Below are positions 31,962-41,532 of a stretch of 63,794 bases of DNA, one piece after another. This stretch comes from DATKRB01 sp036501425 (lineage in GTDB: Bacteria > Actinomycetota > Acidimicrobiia > Acidimicrobiales > RAAP-2). The notes under the pieces were generated by a model, which saw only the letters and a list, made by a program, of their open reading frames with translations, made no database searches and had not been told where the DNA came from. Location of the stretch: NCBI GenBank assembly GCA_036501425.1, contig DASYAI010000034.1, positions 1-63,794 on the forward strand. Reading direction: 5' to 3'. Position 1 is the stretch's first letter, and each line of letters opens with the position of its first letter. A program made the position numbers and the translations under genes.

Positions 31962-33541
31962 GGGTGGGATCCTCCGGTCCGGGTGGTGGCGGTGAGGGAG
32001 ACCCCGCCGGCCGGGCGACGGTCGTCGGAGGCGGCCACCGCCGGCCGGTGGCTGTTGGTCACCAGGTCCACCCGGTCCACCAGGCGGTTGACTGCCGGGG
32101 TGATCCGATCGAGGGCCGGCTTGGGGTAGACCCCGAGCAGCACGATGAGGATCAGCAGCGGGGCGATCACCAGCCGCTCGGTCCATCCGAGGTCACGGGT
32201 GGTGGCGCTGGCCGGATCGGGCTCGCCGTGGAACGCCTGCTGGTACGCCCACAAGAGGTAGACGGCGGCCAGCACCACCCCGACGGTGGCCACCACCGCC
32301 CACCAGCGGTGGGTGAGGAACGTGCCCGACAGCACCAGGAACTCGCTCACGAAGCCGTTCAGCCCGGGCAGCCCGATCGACGCCATCATCGCCACGGTGA
32401 ACGCGCCCGCCAGCAACGGCGCCGGCGCCTGCAGGCCCCGGAGCTCGCTGACCTGCCAGGTCTGCCGGCGCTCGTAGATCCACCCGATGAGCAGGAAGAG
32501 CGCGGCCACGATCAGGCCGTGGTTGACCATGAGCAGCACGCCGCCCGACAGGCCCTGGGTCGAGAAGGCGAACGTGCCCAGGGCGATGAACCCGATCTGG
32601 GCCAGGGAGGAGAACGCCACCAGGCGCTTGAGGTCGCGCTGGACCGCCGCCACGACGGCGCCGTAGAGGATCCCGATGACCGCCAGGGTGAGCAGCAGCG
32701 GGGCCAGCGTTTTGGACGCCTGGGGGAACAGGTTGAGGTCGAAGCGGATGATGCCGTAGGTGCCGAGCTTGGCCATCACCGCCGACAGCACGACCGAGCC
32801 CCCGGTGGGGGCCTCGGTGTAGGCGTCGGGGGACCAGGTGTGGAAGGGGAACAGGGGCGCCTTGACGGCGAAGGCGGCGGTGAACGCCAAGAAGAGCAGC
32901 GTGCCGGTGGTCGACGAGAAGTGGGTGTGCTCGAGCGCGGGGAGCGAGAAGGTGAGCACGCCGGTCTGGCGCTGGTGGACGAAGGCGACGGCGACGATGC
33001 CCACCAGCAAGAAGGCCGAGCCCAAGAAGGTGTACACGAAGAACTTGATCGCCGCGTAGGCGCTGCGGGCGTAGCCCCAGCCCCCGATGACGAAGTACGC
33101 CGGGACCAGGGTCAGCTCGAAGAACAAGAAGAACAGCACCAGGTCCAAGGAGATGAACGAGCCGATGCAGGCGGCCTCGAGCAGCAGCATCCAGGCGATG
33201 AAGGCCCGGCTGTCGTGGCGGTTGCGGGCCCCGACGAGCACGATCGGGAACAGCACCGCGGCCAGCAGGACCAAGAAGATCGAGATCCCGTCGACTCCCA
33301 CGTTCCAGTCGATCCCGAGCGAGCGGGCCCACACGTGGCGGGAGACGAACTGGTAGCCGCCGTTGCCGGCGTGCAGGTCGACCGCCACCACGATGGCGAA
33401 GCCCAACGTGGCGACGCAGACCGCCAGCCCGAGCAGCTCGGAGAACCACCGCGGCGCCCGGACCCACAGCGCGACCGCCGCCGCGCCGGCCGCGGGGAGC
33501 AGGACCAGGACGGTCAGGAAGGGGAACTGGGGGGCGCTCAT
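31958..33541 (-). CDS. nuoM: NADH-quinone oxidoreductase subunit M
   Basis: 527 residues. The antiporter-like fold shows the conserved Glu in FFLFFELTLVPAYF, the Lys in AVKAPLFPFHTWSPDAYTEAP and the helix with VQRDLKRLVAFSSLAQIG. The polar tail (about 40 residues) is richer in Arg and Ala than in well-known homologues. The start at ATG 33541 overlaps the nuoL stop (ATGA). It is a proton-pumping membrane subunit of complex I. Confidence 0.97.
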   Translation of the reverse strand: MSAPQFPFLTVLVLLPAAGAAAVALWVRAPRWFSELLGLAVCVATLGFAIVVAVDLHAGNGGYQFVSRHVWARSLGIDWNVGVDGISIFLVLLAAVLFPIVLVGARNRHDSRAFIAWMLLLEAACIGSFISLDLVLFFLFFELTLVPAYFVIGGWGYARSAYAAIKFFVYTFLGSAFLLVGIVAVAFVHQRQTGVLTFSLPALEHTHFSSTTGTLLFLAFTAAFAVKAPLFPFHTWSPDAYTEAPTGGSVVLSAVMAKLGTYGIIRFDLNLFPQASKTLAPLLLTLAVIGILYGAVVAAVQRDLKRLVAFSSLAQIGFIALGTFAFSTQGLSGGVLLMVNHGLIVAALFLLIGWIYERRQTWQVSELRGLQAPAPLLAGAFTVAMMASIGLPGLNGFVSEFLVLSGTFLTHRWWAVVATVGVVLAAVYLLWAYQQAFHGEPDPASATTRDLGWTERLVIAPLLILIVLLGVYPKPALDRITPAVNRLVDRVDLVTNSHRPAVAASDDRRPAGGVSLTATTRTGGSHP

Positions 33542-35436
33542 GACCACCACGTCCGGCTGGCGAAGAAGACCACGATCGCCGCCAGCCCGAGGGCGATGCC
33601 CAGGGCGTAGTTGCGGACGTACCCGGTCTGGAGCCGGCGGGTCCGGGTGCTGAGCCCGCGCACCAGGGCGGCGGCGCCGTTGACCGCCCCGTCGATCGCC
33701 CGGGTCTCGACCACGGTGGCGCAGAACCGGGCGAAGGACTGCCCGGGCCGGCCGATGAGGGCGTCGTACGCGTCGTCCCAGTACCAGACCCGTTGGAGGA
33801 AGGCCGGCTCGAGCTCGGGCCGGTTCACCTTGCGCCGCCACAGCTGCCAGGCGATGCCCAGGCCCACCACCGCCGCCACCGCGTCGGCGACGGCGCCCAC
33901 CCACGCGTTGAGCGGGTGGTTGTGGCCCGACGAGAAGCTGGCGGCGAACACCGGCGCCAGAAAGCCGGCGATCGAGTCGTGGTGGATCCACGGGAGGTCG
34001 AGGATCCCGGCGGCCGCCGCGAGCACGGCCAGCACCACCAGCGGCAGCCGCATGGTCCAGGGCGACTCGTGGGGGGCGCGGTGGCCCCCCTGGTGGCCGA
34101 GCGCCGCCTCCCAGCGGTCCTCGCCGAAGTAGGCCAGCACGAACAGGCGGGTCATGTAGTACGCGGTGAGCACCGCGGTCACCAGGCCCACCGCCCAGAG
34201 GGCCGGGCTCTTGGCGTAGACGTTGGTGAGGACGTCGCCCTTGGACCAGAACCCCGAGAACGGTGGCACGCCGGCGATCGACAGCCATCCCACCAGAAAG
34301 GTGACGTAGGTCCACGGCAGGTAGGCCCGCAGCCGGCCCATGCGCTTGAGGTCCTGCTCGCCGTCGAGGGAGTGGATCACCGAGCCGGCGCCGAGGAAGA
34401 GGAGCCCCTTGTAGAAGGCGTGGCAGACCATCAGGAACAGGGCCGCGACGTAGGCTCCCGAGCCGACGGCCAGCACCATGTAGCCGATCTGGGAGACGGT
34501 CGAGAAGGCCAGCACCTTCTTGATGTCCTGCTGGGAGGTGCCGATGGTCGCCGCCACGAACGCGGTCGCCGCCCCCACCCCGGCGATCACCCACCGGGCG
34601 TCGGGGGATAGCGCGAGCACCGAGTTCATCCGGCACAACAGGTAGACCCCGGCGGTGACCATCGTCGCGGCGTGGATGAGGGCCGACACCGGCGTCGGGC
34701 CCTCCATGGCGTCGGGCAGCCAGTTGAACAGCGGGATCTGGGCCGACTTGCCGGTGGCGGCGAGGAACAGCAGCAGCACCGCCGCGGTGGCGGTCCCCCC
34801 GGCCAGCAGGTGACGGTGGGCGAACACGTGCAGGTAGTCGAGCGATCCCACCTTCGAGAAGATCAGGAACATGGCGAGCAGGAAGCCGACGTCGCCGACC
34901 CGGTTGTAGAGGAACGCCTTCTTGCCGGCCGACGCCGCCGACTCCCGCTGGAACCAGAACGCCACCAGCCAGTACGAGCAGGCCCCCACCCCTTCCCAGC
35001 CGACGAAGGTGACCAGCAGGTTGTTGGCGAGCACCAGCACCAGCATCGAGAACACGAACAGGTTCAGGTAGATGAAGAACTTGGGGTAGTCGCGGTCGCC
35101 CTTCATGTAGGCGATCGAGTAGAGGTGGATCAGCGCGCTCACCCCGGTGACGAACATGCACATGGTGATCGACAGCGGGTCGACGAGCAGCGCCGCCTTC
35201 ACGTGCAGGCCCCCCACGTCGATCCACGTGAACGCGTTCTGGGTGAACTCGCGCTGCGCCCCGGCGGGGCGGCCCACCAGCCCGGCCAGCGTGATGCAGG
35301 CGAACACGAAGGAGCCGCCCACCGCGACGGTGCCCACCACCCCGGCGAGCGGGTCGCCGAGCCGGCGGCCGGCGGCCACCAGGACGACGAAGCCGGCCAG
35401 GGGCAGCAGCGGCATGAGGAATGCGACGTGGAGCAC
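33538..35436 (-). CDS. nuoL: NADH-quinone oxidoreductase subunit L
   Basis: 632 residues. Motifs include VDPLSITMCMFVTGVSALIHLYSI, the Glu in FVGWEGVGACSYWL, the Lys in KSAQIPLFNWLPDAMEGPTPVSALIHAATMV (given in parts across residues 230-270) and the long lateral helix near the C-terminus. It is the terminal antiporter-like subunit and carries the lateral helix that spans the membrane arm. The GTG start at 35436 lies 7 nt after the nuoK stop. Length and layout are normal. Confidence 0.97.
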   Translation of the reverse strand: MLHVAFLMPLLPLAGFVVLVAAGRRLGDPLAGVVGTVAVGGSFVFACITLAGLVGRPAGAQREFTQNAFTWIDVGGLHVKAALLVDPLSITMCMFVTGVSALIHLYSIAYMKGDRDYPKFFIYLNLFVFSMLVLVLANNLLVTFVGWEGVGACSYWLVAFWFQRESAASAGKKAFLYNRVGDVGFLLAMFLIFSKVGSLDYLHVFAHRHLLAGGTATAAVLLLFLAATGKSAQIPLFNWLPDAMEGPTPVSALIHAATMVTAGVYLLCRMNSVLALSPDARWVIAGVGAATAFVAATIGTSQQDIKKVLAFSTVSQIGYMVLAVGSGAYVAALFLMVCHAFYKGLLFLGAGSVIHSLDGEQDLKRMGRLRAYLPWTYVTFLVGWLSIAGVPPFSGFWSKGDVLTNVYAKSPALWAVGLVTAVLTAYYMTRLFVLAYFGEDRWEAALGHQGGHRAPHESPWTMRLPLVVLAVLAAAAGILDLPWIHHDSIAGFLAPVFAASFSSGHNHPLNAWVGAVADAVAAVVGLGIAWQLWRRKVNRPELEPAFLQRVWYWDDAYDALIGRPGQSFARFCATVVETRAIDGAVNGAAALVRGLSTRTRRLQTGYVRNYALGIALGLAAIVVFFASRTWWS

Positions 35437-35443
35437 GGTCGGG

Positions 35444-35749
35444 TCAGCCCTTCAGGGAGTGGAGGTCGTCGGCGGTCGCGCTCGCCCGGCGTCGGAAGAT
35501 GGCGACCACGATGCCCAGCCCGACCACCACCTCGGCCGCGGCCACCACCAGCACGAAGAACACCAGCACCTGCCCCCCGATGTCACCGAGCATGCGGGAG
35601 AAGGTGACCAGGGTCAGGTTGGCCGCGTTCAGCATGAGCTCGATGCACATGAACATCACCAGGACGTTGCGCCGCACCAGGACCCCGAGGGTCCCGATGG
35701 CGAACAAGACGGCCGCCAGCGCCAGGTACCACCCCCCACCCAGGCTCAC
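35444..35749 (-). CDS. nuoK: NADH-quinone oxidoreductase subunit K
   Basis: 101 residues with three helices. The two conserved membrane Glu are in VMFMCIELMLNAANL and VAAAEVVVGLGIVV, both needed for proton transfer through the membrane arm. The GTG at 35749 overlaps the nuoJ stop by 4 nt. Confidence 0.97.
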   Translation of the reverse strand: MSLGGGWYLALAAVLFAIGTLGVLVRRNVLVMFMCIELMLNAANLTLVTFSRMLGDIGGQVLVFFVLVVAAAEVVVGLGIVVAIFRRRASATADDLHSLKG

Positions 35750-36513
35750 GTGGGCACCTCCTCGGGAACGTTGCCCGGTGTGACGCCCGATGCGTCGTCC
35801 GGCGCGCCGCCCGGGCCGCCGTCGGCCGCGGCGCCGAACCCGTCGTCGGGCACCGCCCCGGGCTCGCCGCCCGACGCAACCCCGCGCCGGTCGGCCCCGA
35901 GCTGCGGATCGCCCCCCAGCTCCACGTCGGCCGTCTGGTCACCGTCGTCGTCGAGCGGGCCCGACGGGCGGCGGGCCAGCACGACGGCGCCGACCACGGC
36001 GATGACCAGCAGCCCGGCCGTCGCCTCGAACGCGTAGAGGTACTTGGTGAACAGCTCCACCCCGAGCTGGGCCACCTCGGAGCGGTGGGGGGTGCTGATC
36101 GGGCCGACCACCCGGTGGGCGCCGGTGGTCCAGTGGGCGGTGGCGGCGAGGGCCACCACCCCGCCGATGGCCACTACCACCAGGACCAGGGCGAGCGGCC
36201 GTTGGGCGGGCAGCGGGTCGCGCAGGCTCTCCTCGCGGTCGACCCCGAGGAACATGATGACGAATAGGAAGAGGACCACGATGGCGCCGGCGTACACGAT
36301 GACCTGCACGGCGGCGATGAAGTTGGCGTCCTCCTCCACGAACAGCACGGCGATGCCGAGCAGGGTCATGACGAGCGAGAGGGCGGCGTGCACCGGGTTG
36401 CGGGAGAGCACCACCCCCGCCGCCCCGGCCAGCACCAGGGCGGCGCTGATGACGAAGGTCACCACGTCGGGCACGGTGGCCCGGGCGGCGGCGAAGGCGA
36501 CGAGCTCGGTCAC
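35746..36513 (-). CDS. nuoJ: NADH-quinone oxidoreductase subunit J with acidic C-terminal tail
   Basis: 255 residues. The first 170 form the five-helix NuoJ core, with SRNPVHAALSLVMTL, FVEEDANFIAAVQVIVYAGAI and the pi-bulge helix region. The last 70 residues are a Gly/Asp/Pro-rich tail (for example DDDGDQTADVELGGDPQ) with no fold that I recognise. The GTG at 36513 overlaps the nuoI stop; codons upstream in the frame are the shadow of nuoI. The tail is unusual in length but composed like other tails in this genome. Confidence 0.95.
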   Translation of the reverse strand: MTELVAFAAARATVPDVVTFVISAALVLAGAAGVVLSRNPVHAALSLVMTLLGIAVLFVEEDANFIAAVQVIVYAGAIVVLFLFVIMFLGVDREESLRDPLPAQRPLALVLVVVAIGGVVALAATAHWTTGAHRVVGPISTPHRSEVAQLGVELFTKYLYAFEATAGLLVIAVVGAVVLARRPSGPLDDDGDQTADVELGGDPQLGADRRGVASGGEPGAVPDDGFGAAADGGPGGAPDDASGVTPGNVPEEVPT

Positions 36514-37355
36514 CGACCGGACCCGTCGGCCGACGCCTTGCGGGCGCTGCGCGCCGCGCGCAGCTCGCGCAGGCGGTCGCGGTTGCGCTGCAGCTTTCGC
36601 TTGTTGCGCTCGGCCGAGACCTGGGCCCGCCACACCCGGCCCCGCATGCCCCGGTGCTCGAAGGGGATGTCCTCGTCGAGCAGGTGTGCCTCGAGCACCT
36701 CCCGCAGGGGCAGGGTGCCGGTCGCCGCGTCGTCGCGGTACGCCGACTGCCCGCCCTCGGGCGCCCGGACGCCGTAGCCGAGCTCGCCCGACCACTGCAC
36801 CTCGCCCTCGTAGGCCGCGCTTCCCGCCGGCGCGGTGGCCCGCATCCAGCCCGAGGTCAGCCGGTCGTCACCCTCGCGCCAGTCCTCCCAGGGCAGGTGC
36901 TTGGGCCGACCGTCGTCGTCCACCAGCAGCTCGTCGCGGGTGTAGATGGCGTCGGACCGGTTGGTGAACGAGAACTCGAACAGCTTGGACTCGGTGATCG
37001 CCTCGGTCGGGCACGCCTCGACGCACAGGTCGCAGTGGATGCAGCGCAGGTAGTTGATCTCGTAGACGAAGCCGTAGCGCTCGCCCGGGGACACCGGGTG
37101 GTCCGGCGGGTTGTCCAGGCCCCGCACGTAGATGCAGTCGGCCGGACAGACCCCGGCGCACAGCTCGCATCCGATGCACTTCTCCATGCCGTCCTCGTAG
37201 CGGTTGAGGACGTGGCGCCCGTGCTGGCGCGGCTGCTTGGGCTTCTTCTCGTCGGGGTACTGCCGGGTGACCCGGGGCCGGGCCAGGTGCTCGAAAGTGA
37301 GCTTGAACCCGCCCAGGAAGTGCAGGTCCTCCTTCAGGTCGCTCAGGAAGCCCAT
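36510..37355 (-). CDS. nuoI: NADH-quinone oxidoreductase subunit I
   Basis: 281 residues. The two [4Fe-4S] motifs are CIGCELCAGVCPADC (Cys 60, 63, 66, 70) and CIHCDLCVEACPTEA (Cys 105, 108, 111, 115), ligating N6a and N6b. The core ends near residue 195. About 85 extra residues follow, ending in a very basic stretch (ERNKRKLQRNRDRLRELR) that could form a helix at the peripheral arm. The ATG at 37355 overlaps the nuoH stop by 1 nt (TGATG). Confidence 0.95.
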   Translation of the reverse strand: MGFLSDLKEDLHFLGGFKLTFEHLARPRVTRQYPDEKKPKQPRQHGRHVLNRYEDGMEKCIGCELCAGVCPADCIYVRGLDNPPDHPVSPGERYGFVYEINYLRCIHCDLCVEACPTEAITESKLFEFSFTNRSDAIYTRDELLVDDDGRPKHLPWEDWREGDDRLTSGWMRATAPAGSAAYEGEVQWSGELGYGVRAPEGGQSAYRDDAATGTLPLREVLEAHLLDEDIPFEHRGMRGRVWRAQVSAERNKRKLQRNRDRLRELRAARSARKASADGSGR

Positions 37356-38725
37356 CAGCCCGCTCCCCCCGCCGGCGCACCCGGCGTGCCCGGCGCCGCC
37401 GGAGTGCCCGATGCCGCCGGACCCGGCGATGCCGGCCCCGGCGGGGCGACCCGCGGCGGCGCGCCCCGGGCGCCGACCCCGAGCAACGCCGTCGGCACGA
37501 TCTTGCGACCCACCGATGTGGGGCCGCCGGGCTGGGGCTGGCGCTCGGTCCCCACGGCGAAGGCCCGGCGGAGCAGGCCGCCGGCCACCACCGCCACCAC
37601 CACCGCCAGCAGCCCCCACCAGTGCCAGACCACCACCGCGGCCACGATCATCAGCCAGCCGAGCGTGAGGGGGATCAACCGCTTCCAACCCAGGTCCATC
37701 AGCTGGTCGTAGCGCAGGCGGGGCAGGGCCGCCCGGAGCCACACGTAGACGAACAGGAAGACCAGCGTCTTGAGGAGGAACCAGATGACCGGCATCCACA
37801 CGTCCGAGGTCGGGATGAAGCGCGGCACCGGGCCGTCGGGACCCCCGAGGAACAGGGTCACGACCACCGCCGACATGGTGATCGTGTTCATGAACTCGGC
37901 CAGGTAGAAGAGGGCGAAGCGGATGGAGGAGTACTCGGTGTTGAAGCCGCCGACCAGCTCGGAGTCGGCTTCGGTCAGGTCGAAGGGCGGCCGGGTGAGC
38001 TCGGCGGTGATCGACACCATGAAGAGCACGAACGGCACGATCCCGAGGCGGATGAGGTTCCAGTCCCAGACCCCCCCCGACTGGGACTGCACGATGCCCC
38101 GGGTCGAGAGCGTGCCCGAGATGAGCACCACGGTGACCACCGTCATGCCGAGCGCCGCCTCGTAGGAGATCATCTGCGCCGAGGCCCGCACCGCCCCGAG
38201 CAACGGGTACTTGGACCCCGAGGCCCAGCCGGCGAGCATGACCCCGTAGACGGCGATGGAGGACATCGCCAGCACCAGCAGGATGCCGACCGGCGGGTCG
38301 GCCACCTGCAGCTCGAAGGTGTGGCCCGAGATCGAGATGATCCCGCCGACCGGGATCACGGTGAAGATCAAGAGCGCCGGCAGCAGCGAGAGGTACGGGG
38401 CCAGCTTGAACACCCCGAGGTCGGCCCGCTCGGGCAGCAGGTCCTCCTTGAAGAAGAGCTTGGTGCCGTCGGCGAGGGTCTGGAGCAGGCCCCACGGCCC
38501 GGCCCGGTTGGGCCCGATGCGGCTCTGCATGTCCGAGATCACCTTGCGCTCGAACCAGATCATCAGCATCACCGAGACCAGCAGCACCGCGAAGGCCACC
38601 AGCACCTTGATCACCACCACCACCCAGACGAACCACCCCACGCCGTGCGCGAAGAGCGGATCGGCCGTGGTGGTGCCGGCGAGCAGCGACAGGGCCGGAT
38701 GGGCGGCGATGGTGGCGGCGCCCAT
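37355..38725 (-). CDS. nuoH: NADH-quinone oxidoreductase subunit H
   Basis: 456 residues. The quinone-chamber subunit shows MIWFERKVISDMQSRIGPNRAG, GTKLFFKEDLLP, ASGSKYPLLGAVRASAQMISYE and TRPPFDLTEADSELVGGFNTEYS, all hallmarks of NuoH. The C-terminal 70 residues are a Pro/Ala/Gly tail beyond the last helix. The ATG at 38725 overlaps the nuoG stop as TGATG; a GTG one codon upstream is possible. Confidence 0.96.
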   Translation of the reverse strand: MGAATIAAHPALSLLAGTTTADPLFAHGVGWFVWVVVVIKVLVAFAVLLVSVMLMIWFERKVISDMQSRIGPNRAGPWGLLQTLADGTKLFFKEDLLPERADLGVFKLAPYLSLLPALLIFTVIPVGGIISISGHTFELQVADPPVGILLVLAMSSIAVYGVMLAGWASGSKYPLLGAVRASAQMISYEAALGMTVVTVVLISGTLSTRGIVQSQSGGVWDWNLIRLGIVPFVLFMVSITAELTRPPFDLTEADSELVGGFNTEYSSIRFALFYLAEFMNTITMSAVVVTLFLGGPDGPVPRFIPTSDVWMPVIWFLLKTLVFLFVYVWLRAALPRLRYDQLMDLGWKRLIPLTLGWLMIVAAVVVWHWWGLLAVVVAVVAGGLLRRAFAVGTERQPQPGGPTSVGRKIVPTALLGVGARGAPPRVAPPGPASPGPAASGTPAAPGTPGAPAGGAG

Positions 38726-41532
38726 CACACGCTCTCGAGGCGCACGTCGGTCACCGAGGCGCCGGCATCGATCAGGGTGGCGGCGACGTTGGGGCCGCCC
38801 GGCCCGTCGGGGCCGTCCGGCAGGTTGAACTCCACCACGACCACTCCCCGGGGCACGCCGGCATCGGCCTTCGCGGTGACGATGATCGTGGCGCGGGTCG
38901 CGCGGATCCGCACCGGGTCGCCGGTGCGGACGCCGAGCCGGTCGAGGTCGTACGGGTTGGCCGCGGCCACCACCCCGCCCACCAGGGGGGCCAGCGACGG
39001 CGAGGACGCCACCGCGCTCCCCGAGTCGTACAGCCGCCGGGTGGACGCCAGGCGCAACGAGTAGCTGTTGGGAGGGACCACGTGGACCTCGGCGACCGCG
39101 ACGGGGCGGCCGCCCAGGGGCAGCGGGGCCGCCGCATCGCCCGGGGCGCCCGAACCGCCGGCATCGCCCGAGTGCTCCGGGACGCCGAAGGCCATGTCGG
39201 CCAGGCCGACCCGGGGTGGCGCTCCCTGCTGCTCGGCCGACTGCACGCCCGGATTGGCGATCGGGTCGGTGGGCCGCACCCGGGCGACCGACCCGCCGGT
39301 GTCCGAAAGGGGCACCACCCGTCCCTCGCCGAAGTGGGTGGACTCCACCAGGTCCTGGGTGATCGCCCGGTACGCCGGCGCCCACCGGGCGATCTCGCTG
39401 CGGACCTGGGCGAGCGAGGTGAGCCCGAGGTCGACCCCCAGGGCCGCCGCCAGCTCGACCGCGATCGTCCAGTCGGGCCAGGCGTGGCCCGGAGCGACCA
39501 GCTTCTGGCCCAACCGGGTCACCCTGCCCTCGATGTTGGTGGTGGTGCCCGGCCGCTCGTGGGCCACCGCTGCCGGCAGGACCACGTCGGCCCGGCGCAC
39601 CGACTCGGTCAGGTGCCCCGCCACCGCCACCACGAAGTCGGCCACCCCGAAGGCCCGCTCGGCCAGCTGGCGGTCGGGGAAGTCGACCAGGGGGTCCGAG
39701 CCGAGCAGGACGAGGGCCTTGACCTGGTGGGCGGCCTCGCCTTCCCCTGCCAGCGAGGCGAGGATCCCGGTGGCGTCGAGCCCGGGGGCCGCGGGCACCG
39801 ATCCCCAGCGCTCGGCGAACCAGTCGGCCCCCGCCGAGCTGGTCACCCGGCCCGGCAGGAGCCCGGGCGCCAGACCCATGTCGAGCGCCCCCATCACGTT
39901 GCCCCGGCGCAGCGCGGGCAAGAACCGGGCCTCGGGCCAGCGCTCGGCGAGCAGCCGGGCCGCTTCGGCCGGGATGCCGGGGTGCTCGGCCAGCGACGGC
40001 CTGCCGACGACCACGACGACCCGGGCTCCCCCGGCGCCCAGCAGGTCGCGAGCCGCCGCCAGGCGCTCCTCGGAGGCGGTCAGCCCCTCGGGGTGCAGGG
40101 CCAGCTCGCCCACCGCCCCCGGCTCGCCGGCCAGCGCCCGGACGACCACCGGGGCCTCGCCCGGCCGCACCGGGATCGAGACGGTGGCGTCGGGGGTGAG
40201 CGGCGTCGCTCGTGGGGCGAGCTCGACCAGCTGCACTCCCCCCTCGCGCACTGCCTCACGCAGCCGCAGGTAGAGCACGGGAAGCTCCTCGCGCAGGTCG
40301 CCCGCCAGCACCACCACCACGTCGGCGGCGCAGGCGTCGTCGATGGTGGCCCGGGGCAGCGACAGCACCAGGTCGGCCGGCAGGCCGTCGCCGAGCTGGG
40401 CGTCCACCGAGTCGGTCCCGATCACCCCCTTGGCCACCCGGGCCCACGCGTACGCCCCCTCGTTGGTCGACCGGGCGCCCCCCAGCACGCCGACCGCCTC
40501 GGGACCGCCGGCGTCACGCGCCGCGCCGATCCCGGCGGCGGCCGCCGCCAGGGCCTCGGCCCAGGACACCGGCTGGAGGACCCCGTCGCGCCGCACCATC
40601 GGCTCGAGCAGCCGGCCCTGGCCGCCGGGGTCCCCCGGCTCGGCGCCCTCGGTCCCGTTGACCGACTCGAACACGAACCGGCCCTTGTCGCACAGCCAGC
40701 CGTGGTTGACCGGGTCCGAGTCGATCCCGAGGATCCGGGTCAGCCGGTTGGCCGACGACTGGACGGCCACCCGGCAGCCCACCGAGCAGGTGGTGCAGGT
40801 GGACTCCACCTGGTCGAGGTCCCAGGGCCGGGCGGCGAAGCGGTACGGGGTGGCGGTCAGCGCCCCCACCGGGCAGATCTGGACGGTGTTCCCGCTGAAG
40901 TACGAGGAGAAGGGCTGGCTGGGGAAGACGGCCACCTCCACCTGGTCGCCCCGCCCGGCGAAGTCGATCTGCGCCTCGCCGGCGACCTCCTCGGCGAAGC
41001 GGGTGCAGCGGGCGCACTGGATGCACCGCTCACGGTCCAGCAGGACCAGCTCGGAGATGGGGATCGGCTTGGCGAAATGCCGCTTCTCCTCCACGAACCG
41101 GCTCTCACCGGGCCCGTAGGCGAGGGTCTGGTCCTGCAGCGGGCACTCGCCACCCTTGTCGCACACCGGGCAGTCCAGGGGATGGTTCACCAGCAGGAAC
41201 TCGAGCACCCCGTCCTGGGCCTTCTTCACCTTGGCCGAGTCGGTGACCACCTCCATGCCTTCGGCGACCGGCACGTAGCAGGCCGGCTGCAAGGTGGCGC
41301 CCCGGGGGCCGCTCACCTCCACCAGGCACATCCGGCACATGCCCACCGGCTTCATCCGGGGGTGGTAGCAGAAGCGGGGGATGAACGTGCCCACCCGCTC
41401 GGCCGCACTGATGAGCAGCTCGCCCGGCCGGGCGGTGGCCGGCGCGCCGTCGAGCACGAAATGGACCGCTGCTTCGACCTCGGCCGCCCCGGCCGAGGTC
41501 GCCGGGGAAGCGCCGGGCGCGCCGTCAGGCAT
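38725..41532 (-). CDS. nuoG: NADH-quinone oxidoreductase subunit G
   Basis: 935 residues. The N-terminal ferredoxin domain binds N1b through Cys 55, 66, 69 and 85. N5 uses His117 and Cys 121, 124 and 130, and N4 uses Cys 170, 173 and 176 plus a later Cys in ICPVG. A molybdopterin-type [4Fe-4S] motif CTTCSVGCR and the degenerate molybdopterin-oxidoreductase body follow. The CxxCxxxC segment suggests that the extra cluster N7 is retained. It conducts electrons along the peripheral arm. The ATG at 41532 overlaps the nuoF end by 8 nt. Confidence 0.96.
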   Translation of the reverse strand: MPDGAPGASPATSAGAAEVEAAVHFVLDGAPATARPGELLISAAERVGTFIPRFCYHPRMKPVGMCRMCLVEVSGPRGATLQPACYVPVAEGMEVVTDSAKVKKAQDGVLEFLLVNHPLDCPVCDKGGECPLQDQTLAYGPGESRFVEEKRHFAKPIPISELVLLDRERCIQCARCTRFAEEVAGEAQIDFAGRGDQVEVAVFPSQPFSSYFSGNTVQICPVGALTATPYRFAARPWDLDQVESTCTTCSVGCRVAVQSSANRLTRILGIDSDPVNHGWLCDKGRFVFESVNGTEGAEPGDPGGQGRLLEPMVRRDGVLQPVSWAEALAAAAAGIGAARDAGGPEAVGVLGGARSTNEGAYAWARVAKGVIGTDSVDAQLGDGLPADLVLSLPRATIDDACAADVVVVLAGDLREELPVLYLRLREAVREGGVQLVELAPRATPLTPDATVSIPVRPGEAPVVVRALAGEPGAVGELALHPEGLTASEERLAAARDLLGAGGARVVVVVGRPSLAEHPGIPAEAARLLAERWPEARFLPALRRGNVMGALDMGLAPGLLPGRVTSSAGADWFAERWGSVPAAPGLDATGILASLAGEGEAAHQVKALVLLGSDPLVDFPDRQLAERAFGVADFVVAVAGHLTESVRRADVVLPAAVAHERPGTTTNIEGRVTRLGQKLVAPGHAWPDWTIAVELAAALGVDLGLTSLAQVRSEIARWAPAYRAITQDLVESTHFGEGRVVPLSDTGGSVARVRPTDPIANPGVQSAEQQGAPPRVGLADMAFGVPEHSGDAGGSGAPGDAAAPLPLGGRPVAVAEVHVVPPNSYSLRLASTRRLYDSGSAVASSPSLAPLVGGVVAAANPYDLDRLGVRTGDPVRIRATRATIIVTAKADAGVPRGVVVVEFNLPDGPDGPGGPNVAATLIDAGASVTDVRLESV